Counted from the stretch's first letter, positions 40,334 to 49,464 are shown. The stretch: DNA of 64,000 nucleotides from Streptomyces sp. Ag109_O5-10 (GCF_900105755.1 NZ_FNTQ01000001.1:3720001-3784000), one strand, 5' to 3'. The notes: a model not told the origin generated them from the letters alone. Program-made: numbers and translations.

Positions 40334-41722
40334 GTGCAGAGGCGGAGGCTGATCCGGCTGACCGGGGCGGCCGCGGTGGGGGTGGCGGCCGCGGCCCCGC
40401 TGGCGGTGTGGGCCTGGCCCGACGGGAACGGGACGGGCGGGCCGAGGACTGTGCCGACCGATCTGCGCGCCCGGGACCCGCAGGCGACGGCCGCCGCGTG
40501 CCGGGTGTACGCGATGCTGGCGGGCCTGGAGAACGACGCCCGGCGCGGCAGGCCGAGCCGTACGGTGATCGGCCAGCACGTGGAGCTGCAGAACGAGCGG
40601 TACAACCCGTCGTACGGCGACTACCGGGGCACGAAGCAGCCGGGCTACTACTACAAGAAGGTCCACGACATCACCGGCCGGCTGCCCGGCTTCGTGGAGC
40701 TGGACCTCGGTCCCGGCTACGGACAGCCGGGCTGGGCGGTGGGCACGGCACGCTCGTACAACAAGGCCTGGCCCGCCTGCCGCCCCTACTGGGGGTACAT
40801 AGAGGACGCGGTGGACCTCGCCGTCGGCGTGTGGGCGGGACTGCCCCGGGCGGTCGACGGTTCCTACCGGACCTCTGGCACGCATCGGGAGTGCGCGGCA
40901 CACGCGGACGTGTCCCTGCCGCACAACGGAGGCCGTCCGGCCGGTCTGGTCGGCTTCTCCTTCCACCAGCCCTACCCGGGCAGCCCGGTCAAGGGCTTCG
41001 CCCAGACGCTGCACGCCAACTCCCCCGGCGCGAAGGACCCCGGCTGGTTCGGCCGGGTGGTCACCGACGGCACCGCCGAGCACCAGGCCCTCCTGCACGA
41101 CCTCGACTTCCTCGCGGACCACATCGGCTACCTCGCCGGCCAGGGAGTGCCGGTGCTGCTGCGGCCGTACCACGAGATGAACGCGGCCCCGGGGCACGGT
41201 TTCTGGTGGGCGGGGCAGGATCCGTCCACGTACCGAAGGCTGTGGCGGCTGACCTACGACTACCTGGTGAACCGGCGCGGGCTGCACAACCTGCTCTTCG
41301 TGTGGTCGCCGAACTCCTGGGACGGGGGCTACGGCCGCTCGCCCGCCAAGTACTACCCCGGCGGGGACTGCGTCGACGTCGTGGGCGTCGACGCCTACAG
41401 CGACACCCCGGCGAAGCCGCTCGGCAATGGCGCATGGACCGAGATCTGGTACCGCGGGCTGGAGGAGTTCGACCGGCCCCGCGTCGTCGCCGAGTCCTTC
41501 TACGTCCCTCTGAACGCGGCCCAGCCCCGGACCCTCACGCGGACCCCGTGGGTCATGTGGACGGTGTGGGGTCAATCACTCACGTACGACAACGTCTCCG
41601 CCCCGCGGGCGAAGAACACGACGGGCGACGTCAAACTGACCTATGGATCTTCGAAGTTGATTACCGGCGGCCATCGAATCCAAGTCGATGACACCGAGCG
41701 AAGATCACCACACAAGGCGTAA
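40334..41722 (+). CDS. GH26-family beta-mannanase-like glycoside hydrolase
   Basis: A 462-aa secreted enzyme with its own Tat-like signal (MQRRRLIRLTGAAAVGVAAA). The GH26 TIM barrel includes GFVELDLGPGY, GLVGFSFHQPYPG, the acid/base motif LLRPYHEMN (Glu281), GFWWAGQDPSTYRRLWRLTYDYLVNRRGLHNLLFVWSPN, DVVGVDAYS and the nucleophile motif VVAESFY (Glu387). GH26 enzymes cleave beta-1,4-mannan and related glycans outside the cell. It lies at the head of a polysaccharide cassette with a second mannanase-like gene. GTG start, apparently coupled to the 42-aa leader. Confidence 0.85.
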   Translation: MQRRRLIRLTGAAAVGVAAAAPLAVWAWPDGNGTGGPRTVPTDLRARDPQATAAACRVYAMLAGLENDARRGRPSRTVIGQHVELQNERYNPSYGDYRGTKQPGYYYKKVHDITGRLPGFVELDLGPGYGQPGWAVGTARSYNKAWPACRPYWGYIEDAVDLAVGVWAGLPRAVDGSYRTSGTHRECAAHADVSLPHNGGRPAGLVGFSFHQPYPGSPVKGFAQTLHANSPGAKDPGWFGRVVTDGTAEHQALLHDLDFLADHIGYLAGQGVPVLLRPYHEMNAAPGHGFWWAGQDPSTYRRLWRLTYDYLVNRRGLHNLLFVWSPNSWDGGYGRSPAKYYPGGDCVDVVGVDAYSDTPAKPLGNGAWTEIWYRGLEEFDRPRVVAESFYVPLNAAQPRTLTRTPWVMWTVWGQSLTYDNVSAPRAKNTTGDVKLTYGSSKLITGGHRIQVDDTERRSPHKA

Positions 41723-41979
41723 CTTGATTAACTTTTGAACACATCCTCCTCACAAGCGTTCCCTGTATCGCCCATGCATGCGAGGATCCGGTGTCTATTC
41801 GGTCAGTGCCGCGGGCGCCTGGGGGGGCATCTGAGCGGCAGTGATCGTGGCGCCGAAGAAGGCGTTGAGGGGGATGGACCCGGAACAACCCAGCCGCCAG
41901 GCACTGCTCACGCGTGCCGTAGCCCAGATCCGTCGTTGCCTCAACGCACCATCGATTACACGGGAGTTCCGCAGTCGTC
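41723..41979. promoter_or_regulatory. Leader region of the polysaccharide operon
   Basis: 257 bp before the glycosyltransferase gene. The first part is AT-rich (TAACTTGATTAACTTTTGAAC), the most AT-rich patch nearby and a plausible promoter. No gene was found; a 60-residue open frame at 41841-42029 lacks support. Confidence 0.5.
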
Positions 41980-43431
41980 ATGGCATCGACACTGGTCGAC
42001 GGGGGTGTGCCGCATTCGCGGCACAATGAAAAGCTGGCCAAGCGCACCGCGGCGTGGAAGCCGGGAATCCTCCCCTTTCTACTGCCTTTCGTTTTCCTGG
42101 TGGTGTTCGGGCTGTGGAGCTTCCGGCCCAGTACCTCCCTGCTGAGCTGGATCCTGACCGTCGTCTGGTCCCTGCCGGTGGCCGGTGTGCTGGTCGGCAT
42201 CCAGGGCGCCCTGCTGATCCGCCGCCGGGTCCGCAAGAGCGACCGGATGATCCCGCCCGCACCGGCCGAACAGGACTTCCTGATCGTGCTGTGCCCGACC
42301 ATCGGCCGCAACGACACCTACCCGGCCCTCGAGCGTTCGATCCTCTCGTACGTCGATCACCTGCCCGAGTGGTTCCCGTACATGCGCGTCGACATCCTCA
42401 CCGAGGAGGGCTGCGAGGCGGCCGCGGACATCGACCGGCTCGCCGACTCCCACCCGCTGATCCGGGTGATCACGGTGCCCAAGGACTACGTCCCGGCCAA
42501 CGGCACCCGTTTCAAGGCCCGCGCCAACCACTACGCCCACGAGCTGCGCATAGCGGAGGGCGAGGCCCTCGACTACGTCTGGGTGCTGCACATGGACGAC
42601 GACACCGGCGTCGGCCCTGACACCGCGTCCTCGCTCGCCCAGTTCATCAACCGCCAGCGCCGCGCTCACCCCGACGAGGCCAAGCACATGGCCCAGGGCA
42701 TCCTCACGTATCCGCGTGAGAACGCGGTCAACAAGTTCACCTGGCTCGCCGACGCAGTGCGCCCCGCCGACGACATCGCCCGCTTCCGTGCGCTGACCGG
42801 GATGGGCACCCCGGCCGCCGGCGTGCACGGCGAGCTGCTGGTACTACGCGCGTCCATCGAGGCCGAGATCGGCTGGGACTTCGGCCCCAAGGAGATCGTC
42901 GAGGACGCCCGGCTCGCCCTGACCTTCTGCCGTAAGTACCCGGGCCGCAGCGACTGGTTCAACGGCCGCTGCTACGGCGCCTCTCCCGCGACCGCGGCCG
43001 ACTTCGTCAAGCAGCGGGACCGCTGGGCCTGGGGCCTGGTGGCCCTCTGCTTCAACAGGGCCGTGCCGTTGCGCTACCGCTGGTTCCTGTCGATCTGCGT
43101 GACCACCTGGATCCTCGGCCCGCTCCAGCACATCGGCGCCGTACTCCTCATCGGCTGGCTCTTCAACGACATGAACACCTCGCCCGTGACCCAGTCCGTC
43201 ACCATCCTGTGGGCCTTCAACTTCGCGTACGTCATCTGGACCTACTGGGAGGGACTGCGGCTGAACGCGCTGGCGTCGGTCAGCGGTCGGCGCAAGTGGT
43301 GGGAGCCGATCGTTGTGGTCGCGCTCATCCCCGTCTTCTCCGTGATGGAAGGGCTCGGCGGCTTCAAGGGCTTCCTGAAGTTCGTCCGGCGCGAGGAGAA
43401 CAAGTTCGTCGTGATCGCCAAGCCCGCCTAG
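41980..43431 (+). CDS. GT2 membrane glycosyltransferase, egghead-like
   Basis: A 483-aa membrane glycosyltransferase. Two N-terminal membrane segments (about 30-75) precede the catalytic domain, which has VLCPTIGRNDTYPALERSI, the nucleotide-sugar/metal motif HMDDD (206-208), TPAAGVHGELLVLRASIE, an ED motif in KEIVEDARLALTF and the processive-type Q(RDR)W motif at 345-349. The C-terminal part has four to five membrane segments. Overall pattern (GQG/QGILTY..ENAVNKFTWLAD) resembles egghead-type beta-1,4-mannosyltransferases. Likely role: polymerisation or extrusion of an extracellular glycan. Starts the run of four same-strand genes to 47882. Confidence 0.88.
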   Translation: MASTLVDGGVPHSRHNEKLAKRTAAWKPGILPFLLPFVFLVVFGLWSFRPSTSLLSWILTVVWSLPVAGVLVGIQGALLIRRRVRKSDRMIPPAPAEQDFLIVLCPTIGRNDTYPALERSILSYVDHLPEWFPYMRVDILTEEGCEAAADIDRLADSHPLIRVITVPKDYVPANGTRFKARANHYAHELRIAEGEALDYVWVLHMDDDTGVGPDTASSLAQFINRQRRAHPDEAKHMAQGILTYPRENAVNKFTWLADAVRPADDIARFRALTGMGTPAAGVHGELLVLRASIEAEIGWDFGPKEIVEDARLALTFCRKYPGRSDWFNGRCYGASPATAADFVKQRDRWAWGLVALCFNRAVPLRYRWFLSICVTTWILGPLQHIGAVLLIGWLFNDMNTSPVTQSVTILWAFNFAYVIWTYWEGLRLNALASVSGRRKWWEPIVVVALIPVFSVMEGLGGFKGFLKFVRREENKFVVIAKPA

Positions 43432-43454
43432 TCGCCCGGAAGACAACCACTGAC

Positions 43455-44693
43455 ATGCGTTCACGACTGCCCCTGCTTGCCATTTTCCCGGTGACCGTCC
43501 TCACCATCGTCCTCGGCAGCCCCTTCATCCTCGGCAACCACCCGGTGCGCTGGGAGTCGGGCTCGGCCCTGCCCAAGGTCGTGATCGGCGACGAGAAGGA
43601 CTCCTCGACCTCGTCCGGCCACAAGTCCGGAACGGCGACGGCCTCCTCCCCCTCCGGTTCCGCGTCCTCCGCCGCCGACGCCCTCCAGGTCGCCAAGCCC
43701 TGGAAGCAGGGCATGGCGCAGTGGGGCGTACAGCTCTACTGGGAGGAGGAGAAGACGAAACGGTCGGACACGTTCATCGAGAAGCAGGCCCGTAAACAGG
43801 CCGAGTACCTCATCGGCCTGGGCGCCAACTCGGTCTCCGTCTCCTTCCCCTTCTTCATCCAGAACTCCACCTCCGACACGCTCTCGGCCGGTGCCAAGAC
43901 GCCCTCCCCGGAGCGGCTCCAGAAGGTGCTGAAGGTGTTCAAGGACGCCGGATTCCGCACCCAGGTCCGCCCGATCCTGGACGAGGGGACCCTCAAGCCG
44001 ACCAAGCACTGGCGCGGTGACATCGACCCCGCCTCCCGCTCCGCCTGGTTCGCCTCGTACAAGAAGTTCCTCACCCCGTACCTCCGGGCCGCCGACGACG
44101 CGAAGACCAACACCTTCGTGATCGGTACCGAGCTGAACTCCCTGGAGGGCGACGTGGGCTGGGAGCCCCTGGTCTCCTACACCGAGAAGAACTTCTCCGG
44201 CGAGGTCTCCTACAACGCCAACTGGGACAACTACGTCACCGGCCGGATCAACATGCCGGTCAACCACCTCGGCGTCGACGCCTACTTCCCGGTCAAGGTG
44301 CCGGACACGGCACCCGTCTCGGCCCTGGTCAAGGGCTGGAACACTTGGCTGGACCGCAAGGCCACCGGCCCGCTGCCCAAGATCCTCGTCTCCGAGACCG
44401 GCATCGGCGCCATGAACGGCGCCTACCACGCCCCCGGCGACTTCTATGCCCGGCGGGCCGTCAACCCGCACGTGCAGGCCAACTGGTACAAGGCGGTCTG
44501 CCAGGTCGTCCAGGAGCGCAAGATGCAGGGCATCTACTGGTGGTCGCTCTGGTTCGACGACGACCCGAACACCAAGCCCGACGACAAGGTTGCCTCCCGG
44601 CTCGACTTCGCCGGACGTCCCCTCTCCGAGGCGGCCATCAAGTCCTGCTTCACCTCTGACTACGCGGGACCCGGCACCGCCACCACCAACTGA
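43455..44693 (+). CDS. GH113-like glycoside hydrolase, membrane-anchored or secreted
   Basis: A 412-aa exported protein. The N-terminal membrane or signal segment (LPLLAIFPVTVLTIVLGSPFIL) is followed by a Ser-rich linker (about 48-80) and a TIM-barrel hydrolase. It contains GANSVSVSFPFFIQN, DAGFRTQVRPILDEG, VIGTELNSLE (putative acid/base Glu226), LGVDAYFPV and LVSETGIGAMNG (putative nucleophile Glu314), and GIYWWSLWFDD near the end. This matches the GH113 beta-mannanase pattern. Probably trims or releases the polymer made by the preceding glycosyltransferase, as hydrolases do in many exopolysaccharide operons. Confidence 0.8.
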   Translation: MRSRLPLLAIFPVTVLTIVLGSPFILGNHPVRWESGSALPKVVIGDEKDSSTSSGHKSGTATASSPSGSASSAADALQVAKPWKQGMAQWGVQLYWEEEKTKRSDTFIEKQARKQAEYLIGLGANSVSVSFPFFIQNSTSDTLSAGAKTPSPERLQKVLKVFKDAGFRTQVRPILDEGTLKPTKHWRGDIDPASRSAWFASYKKFLTPYLRAADDAKTNTFVIGTELNSLEGDVGWEPLVSYTEKNFSGEVSYNANWDNYVTGRINMPVNHLGVDAYFPVKVPDTAPVSALVKGWNTWLDRKATGPLPKILVSETGIGAMNGAYHAPGDFYARRAVNPHVQANWYKAVCQVVQERKMQGIYWWSLWFDDDPNTKPDDKVASRLDFAGRPLSEAAIKSCFTSDYAGPGTATTN

Positions 44694-44709
44694 CCGAGCG
44701 GAGGCAGTC

Positions 44710-45810
44710 ATGCAAGAAGCCATCATCCTGGTCGGCGGCAAGGGAACGCGCCTGCGCCCGCTGACCAACCACACCCCGAAGCCACTGCTCAACGTGGCGG
44801 GCACCTCCTTCATCCGGCACCAGATCGCCAAGCTGATGGACGCCGGCGTCGAGCATGTGGTGTTCGCCACCTCGTACCTCGCCCGCCTCTTCGAGGAGGA
44901 GTTCAGGGACTTCTCCCAGGACCTGGCGATCTCCTACGCCGTCGAGGAGGTCCCGCTCGGCACGGGCGGCGCGATCCGCAACGCCGGGCGCCTGCTGCGC
45001 GGCACCTCGGCCGACGCGCCGGTGCTGATCCTCAACGGCGACATCCTGTCCGGCGTGGACCTGCCTGCCGTCCTGGAGTGGCACCAGGCACACGACGCCG
45101 ACGTGACCCTGCACCTCACCCGGGTCCCCGACCCGCGCGCCTTCGGTCTGGTCCCCACCGACGAGTCCGGCCGGGTGCTCTCCTTCCTGGAGAAGCCCAA
45201 GACGCCCGAGGAGTGCGTCACCGACCAGATCAACGCCGGCTGCTACGTCTTCCGCCGGTCCGTGCTGGACGCCATCCCGGCCGACCGGGAGGTCTCGGTC
45301 GAGCAGACGACCTTCCCGCAGCTGGTCGCCGCGGGCCGGCGCGTGTTCGGCCACACCACGGAGGACTACTGGCGAGACCTCGGCACCCCGCTGGCCTTCG
45401 TCCACGGCTCCGCGGACCTGGTCACCGGCGCGGCGGCCTCGCCCCTGGTGGCGGCGCCCGGCGACGCCCTGATCCATCGCACGGCCACCGTCGACCCGAC
45501 CGCCCGGGTCACGGGCGGCTCGACGATCGGCCCGCACGCCGTCATCGGCCCGCACGCGCTCGTCGACCGTTCCATCATCGGCGCGCACGTCACCGTGGCC
45601 GAGGGCGCGCAGATCCACGAGTCCGTGGTCGACCATGACTCCTCGATCGGCAGCGAATCGTTTCTTCGTGAGGCCGTGGTGGGCTGCCACTCGCATGTCG
45701 GCGCGCAGAACGAGCTCCCCGCCCAGCTACGGCTGTCGTGCGGCATCCGCATCCCCGCCCAAGGTGTGCGCGTCAGCGGTACGGCTGTCGCCTGCCCGAC
45801 GGTCCATTGA
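44710..45810 (+). CDS. Mannose-1-phosphate guanylyltransferase-like nucleotidyltransferase
   Basis: A 366-aa sugar-nucleotide pyrophosphorylase. The N-terminal nucleotidyltransferase domain has ILVGGKGTRLRPLTNHTPKPLL, PLGTGGAIRNAG, LILNGDILSGVDL, FLEKPKTPE and TEDYWRDLGTP. The C-terminal left-handed beta-helix (about 255-350) has hexapeptide repeats (TIGPHAVIGPHALVDRSIIGAHVTVAEGA). This architecture is typical of GDP-mannose pyrophosphorylases (ManC/MPG1-like). GGAGG precedes the ATG. It would supply GDP-mannose for the adjacent mannosyltransferase-like gene, though UDP-glucose or dTDP-sugar specificity cannot be excluded. Confidence 0.88.
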   Translation: MQEAIILVGGKGTRLRPLTNHTPKPLLNVAGTSFIRHQIAKLMDAGVEHVVFATSYLARLFEEEFRDFSQDLAISYAVEEVPLGTGGAIRNAGRLLRGTSADAPVLILNGDILSGVDLPAVLEWHQAHDADVTLHLTRVPDPRAFGLVPTDESGRVLSFLEKPKTPEECVTDQINAGCYVFRRSVLDAIPADREVSVEQTTFPQLVAAGRRVFGHTTEDYWRDLGTPLAFVHGSADLVTGAAASPLVAAPGDALIHRTATVDPTARVTGGSTIGPHAVIGPHALVDRSIIGAHVTVAEGAQIHESVVDHDSSIGSESFLREAVVGCHSHVGAQNELPAQLRLSCGIRIPAQGVRVSGTAVACPTVH

Positions 45811-45845
45811 AGTCGCCGGCCAGCCCGGACAGTTACTGGAGAACC

Positions 45846-47882
45846 GTGACCCGCCATCGTTCATCGGCCGCCGACGCCCAGCCGGAGCGTCTGCGCAAGT
45901 ACCGGCCGGACATTCAGGGCCTGCGTGCCGTGGCCATCATGATGGTCGTCAGCATGCACTGCGGCATCCTCGACATCCACGGCGGCGTGGATGTCTCCTT
46001 CGTGCTGAGCGGCTTCCTCATCGGCAGCCAGCTCCTGGCCGAGATCGACAAGACCGGCAAGGTGTCCCTCACCAAGTTCTGGGCCCGCCGGTTCCGGCGA
46101 CTCGCGCCGGGCACGGCCATCACCATCACGGCCACCGCCATCGTGTCCTGGATCTACGTCAGCCCGTTCCGCTTCCGGGACTACATGACGGACGGACTCA
46201 GCGCGTCGGTGAGCCTGATCAACTGGCGTCTCGCCGAGAACGGCACCGACTACTTCGCCAACGACGGCAGCCAGTCCCCGTACCAGCACTTCTGGTCGCT
46301 GGGCATCGAGGAGCAGTTCTACCTGCTCGCCCCGATCATGCTGGTCGTCATGGTCTGGCTCAGCAAGCTGATCTTCCGCAACCGCGTCCTGGTGGCGGTG
46401 TTCCTGACGGCCGTGATCGGCGGCTCGTTCTACCTGGGCTACACGATGACCACGTCGAACCAGCCCATGGCCTACTTCAGCACCACCACCCGCATCTGGG
46501 AGCTGGCCTTCGGCGTCCTGCTCGCCCTCGGCGCCCAGTTGCTGTCCCGCATGAACACCGGGCTGGCAGGCGTCATCACCTGGCTGGGCCTGGGCACCCT
46601 CCTCGTCACCGGCCTCCTCATCACCAAGCACACCCCGCTGCCGGGCTACGCGGTGGCCGGGCCGCTGCTGGGCGCCGGCATGATCATCGCCGGTGGCTGT
46701 GCCAACCCGAGCTTCGGCGCCGAGAAGCTCCTCGACAATCCGATCTTCAACTTCATCGGGAACGTCAGCTACGGCTGGTACCTCCTGCACTGGCCGCTCC
46801 TGATCCTCTTCCCCAGCATGATCGACCGCGAGTTCGGCTACTCCGACCGTTTCCGGGTCGCGGTCTTCTCCTTCCTGCTGGCGATCCTCATGCACTACCT
46901 GATCGAGAAGCGGTTCAGGGAGAACGTGAAGCTGGTCGCCATCCCCTGGCGGGGTGTGGTCACCGGGGGTGCGCTGACCGCCTCCACCGTCGCCGCCATG
47001 GTCGTCGCCCTGCACGTGATCCCACTCAACCTGGCCGTCGGTTCCACCGGGAGCAGCGCCGCGGCCCTGGGCTACCAGGGCACCGCCTCCGTACAGGAGG
47101 CCGTGGCCAAGCGGGCCAAGCCCGACATCACCCAGGACAACCTGCTGAAGTCGCCGAAGGACCAGACCACACACGGCTGCATCGACAACCTCGAGCCCAC
47201 GAAGTTCGTCATGCGCGACGACTGCGTCATCGGTGACCCGGAGGGCAAGCAGACGGTCGTCGTCTTCGGCGACTCCCACTCCTGGCAGTGGGGCAACGCC
47301 TTCCAGGGGCTCGGCGAGAACCTGCACGCGAAGATCGTGACCGTGGCGAAGGGCGGCTGCAGTCCCGAGGACTACAAGATCACCCGCGCGGACCTCGGGC
47401 GTGACTACACCGAGTGCACCAGCTGGCGGAAGTCGGCCCTGGCCTACATCGGTGAGCTCAAGCCTGATGTCGTCGTCGTCGCGAACCGTGTCCAGCCGAC
47501 CGTCACCCGCTCGGGCGCCGAGGAGACCTTCAAGGCACTCAAGGCCACCGGCGCCAAGCTGGTGTACCTGACGGACACGCCGTACCCGGGCTTCAGCGTC
47601 CCGGACTGCCTGGCCGAGCAGGCCAAGGACCTGGCGTCGTGCACCGCGAAGTCCGACAAGGTCGTCGACCACCCGGTGAACCGCGCCCTGGAACGCGACG
47701 TGGCCGAGGAGAACGGGGCCAAGGTGATCGACACCGTCTCCGCCTTCTGCTCGGACGGCTACTGTCCCGCGGTCATCGGTGGCACGGTGGTCTACTTCGA
47801 CTACAGCCACATGACGGGCAGCTACGCCAAGTCACTCGTGCCCTTCCTGCAGCCGACCTTCAAGAAGATCCTGGCCGGCTGA
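45846..47882 (+). CDS. Acyltransferase-3/SGNH two-domain membrane protein
   Basis: A 678-aa O-acetyltransferase of the OafA/OatA type. The N-terminal acyltransferase-3 domain (about 18-390, ten or so membrane segments) has PDIQGLRAVAIMMVVSMHC, DVSFVLSGFLIG, FWARRFRRLAPG and HFWSLGIEEQFYLLAPI. The extracellular SGNH domain (about 430-678) has VVVFGDSHSW with Ser477 and the Asp652-x2-His655 pair in FDYSHMTG. The two domains move acyl groups across the membrane and onto extracellular glycan. The GTG has GGAG upstream; longer frames overlap the previous gene. Convergent with truA with only 4 bp between stops. Confidence 0.92.
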   Translation: MTRHRSSAADAQPERLRKYRPDIQGLRAVAIMMVVSMHCGILDIHGGVDVSFVLSGFLIGSQLLAEIDKTGKVSLTKFWARRFRRLAPGTAITITATAIVSWIYVSPFRFRDYMTDGLSASVSLINWRLAENGTDYFANDGSQSPYQHFWSLGIEEQFYLLAPIMLVVMVWLSKLIFRNRVLVAVFLTAVIGGSFYLGYTMTTSNQPMAYFSTTTRIWELAFGVLLALGAQLLSRMNTGLAGVITWLGLGTLLVTGLLITKHTPLPGYAVAGPLLGAGMIIAGGCANPSFGAEKLLDNPIFNFIGNVSYGWYLLHWPLLILFPSMIDREFGYSDRFRVAVFSFLLAILMHYLIEKRFRENVKLVAIPWRGVVTGGALTASTVAAMVVALHVIPLNLAVGSTGSSAAALGYQGTASVQEAVAKRAKPDITQDNLLKSPKDQTTHGCIDNLEPTKFVMRDDCVIGDPEGKQTVVVFGDSHSWQWGNAFQGLGENLHAKIVTVAKGGCSPEDYKITRADLGRDYTECTSWRKSALAYIGELKPDVVVVANRVQPTVTRSGAEETFKALKATGAKLVYLTDTPYPGFSVPDCLAEQAKDLASCTAKSDKVVDHPVNRALERDVAEENGAKVIDTVSAFCSDGYCPAVIGGTVVYFDYSHMTGSYAKSLVPFLQPTFKKILAG

Positions 47883-47886
47883 CCCC

Positions 47887-48732
47887 TCAGACCGTCCGCA
47901 CCCGTACCCGGCGAGCCTGCCGCTGCCTCTCCAGCAGTTGGCCGGCCGCCGGGTACGCGACCTCCTCCAGGGTCAGCCCGTGCGGTCGTACGACGTGCAC
48001 GGCGCTGTCCCGCACCCCCGCGTCCAGCACCTTCCGCGGCCACTCCACACCCCGGTGCCCGTCTCCCACGAACAGCAGCGCGCCGACCATCGACCGCACC
48101 TGGTTGTGGCAGAAGGCGTCGGCCCGGACCTCGATCTCCACGACCCCGTCGGCGCGCCGGGTCACCCCGAAGCCGAGGATCTCCCGGATCGTCGTCGCCC
48201 CCTCGCGCTTCTTCGCGTAGGCGGCGAAGTCGTGCTCCCCCACCAGCGACTTCGCGGCGGCGTCCATCACGTCGACGTCCAGCTCCCAGTCGTGCCACAG
48301 CACGTGGTTGCGCAGCAGCGGGTCCACGCCGCCCGGCCGGTCCCCGACCCGGTACACGTACCGCCGCCACAGCGCCGCGAACCGCGCGTTGAACCCCGCC
48401 GGCGCCTCGCCGACCGACCACACCCGCACGTCCTTCGGCAACCGCCCCGCCAGCCGCTTCAGCAGCTTCTCCCGCTGCTCCTCCCACACCCCGGCCGGCA
48501 GATCGACGTGCGCCACCTGCCCCCGCGCATGCACTCCGGCGTCCGTCCGCCCGGCCACGGTCAGCTCGTACACCGCGCCCTGCGACCGCGTGACGATCCG
48601 CAGCGCGTCCTCGATCTCCCCCTGCACGGTCCGCTTCCCGCCGGCCTGCTTGGCCCAGCCGTGGAAGTGGGTCCCGTCGTAGGACAGGTCGAGACGGATA
48701 CGCACATGGCCGGGCTGAACGTCGTCACTCAC
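47887..48732 (-). CDS. truA: tRNA pseudouridine synthase A
   Basis: A 281-aa enzyme making pseudouridine at positions 38-40 of tRNA. Motifs: IRLDLSYDGTHFHGWAKQ, catalytic Asp64 in AGRTDAGVHARGQVAHVD, FNARFAALWRRYVYRV, and the C-terminal FCHNQVRSMVGALLFVGDG. Last gene of the rpoA-side operon, separated from rplQ by 126 bp that contain a dispersed repeat. An Arg-rich tail (RQRQARRVRVRTV) ends the protein. Confidence 0.96.
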   Translation of the reverse strand: MSDDVQPGHVRIRLDLSYDGTHFHGWAKQAGGKRTVQGEIEDALRIVTRSQGAVYELTVAGRTDAGVHARGQVAHVDLPAGVWEEQREKLLKRLAGRLPKDVRVWSVGEAPAGFNARFAALWRRYVYRVGDRPGGVDPLLRNHVLWHDWELDVDVMDAAAKSLVGEHDFAAYAKKREGATTIREILGFGVTRRADGVVEIEVRADAFCHNQVRSMVGALLFVGDGHRGVEWPRKVLDAGVRDSAVHVVRPHGLTLEEVAYPAAGQLLERQRQARRVRVRTV

Positions 48733-48793
48733 AGGAGAATCCTCTCAGGGCAAGAAAGCGGGCCCGCCCCTCGAAGGGAACGGGCCCACTGAC

Positions 48794-48831
48794 GCGCCCC
48801 GTAAGGGGCGCGGGGAACTGCGCGACCAGCC
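48794..48831 (+). repeat. Dispersed 38-bp repeat, copy 4
   Basis: Identical to copy 3 in all 38 positions (GCGCCCCGTAAGGGGCGC plus GGGGAACTGCGCGACCAGCC). It lies between rplQ and truA, antisense to those genes; the hairpin head would also fold in their transcript. Confidence 0.92.
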
Positions 48832-48858
48832 ACGACGGACCGGCAGCCAAAGGACGGC

Positions 48859-49356
48859 TTACGCCTCCTTCGACTCCTCGGCAGCCTCGTCGGCCGGAGC
48901 CTCGTCGGCCTTGGTCTCCTCGACCTTGGCCTCCTCGGTCTCCTTGACCGCACGCTTCGTCGCGGCCTCGGCCTCACCGGTCGCCTGCTGGGCGACGGTC
49001 AGCGCCTCCACCAGCTCGATGACAGCCATGGGCGCGTTGTCGCCACGACGGTTACCGATCTTGGTGATGCGGGTGTAGCCACCGGGACGGTTCTCGTACC
49101 GCGGGCCGATCTCGGTGAAGAGCGTGTGCACGATGCTCTTGTCCGTGATGACCTGGAGCACCTGACGGCGGTTGTGAAGGTCGCCCTTCTTCGCCTTGGT
49201 GACCAGACGCTCGGCGTACGGACGCAGGCGGCGCGCCTTCGCCTCGGTGGTGGTGATACGGCCGTGCTCGAAGAGCGACTTCGCGAGGTTCGCGAGGAGC
49301 AGCTTCTCGTGCGCGGCGCTGCCGCCCAGACGGGCACCCTTGGTGGGCTTCGGCAT
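48859..49356 (-). CDS. rplQ: 50S ribosomal protein L17
   Basis: 165 aa. The L17 core (about 1-120) has KPTKGARLGGSAAHEKLLLANLAKSLFEHGRI, RLRPYAERLVTKAKKGDLHNRRQV and GGYTRITKIGNRRGDNAPMAVIELV. A 45-residue Ala/Glu-rich C-terminal tail (EEAKVEETKADEAPADEAAE) is an actinobacterial feature. Downstream of rpoA by 217 bp holding a dispersed repeat. Confidence 0.97.
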   Translation of the reverse strand: MPKPTKGARLGGSAAHEKLLLANLAKSLFEHGRITTTEAKARRLRPYAERLVTKAKKGDLHNRRQVLQVITDKSIVHTLFTEIGPRYENRPGGYTRITKIGNRRGDNAPMAVIELVEALTVAQQATGEAEAATKRAVKETEEAKVEETKADEAPADEAAEESKEA

Positions 49357-49464
49357 GGTTCTTCTCCTGTGTGTCTGCCCCGGCCGTGTCAGGTACCGGG
49401 GTCAGTATCCGAGCGGGCGGTCGCCCGTCGGAGATCCGGGGTTCTCTTCAACCCCGGAGGGTCC

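Noticed and set aside
40334..41722. Frameshifted fusion of the 42-aa Tat leader with the GH26 gene
   Set aside because: The GH26 product already has its own complete Tat-like signal, so a single ancestral signal split by frameshift is less likely than a separate leader.
41735..42145. 137-codon plus-strand frame before the glycosyltransferase
   Set aside because: It overlaps the glycosyltransferase N-terminus out of frame, has no ribosome site and has unremarkable composition.
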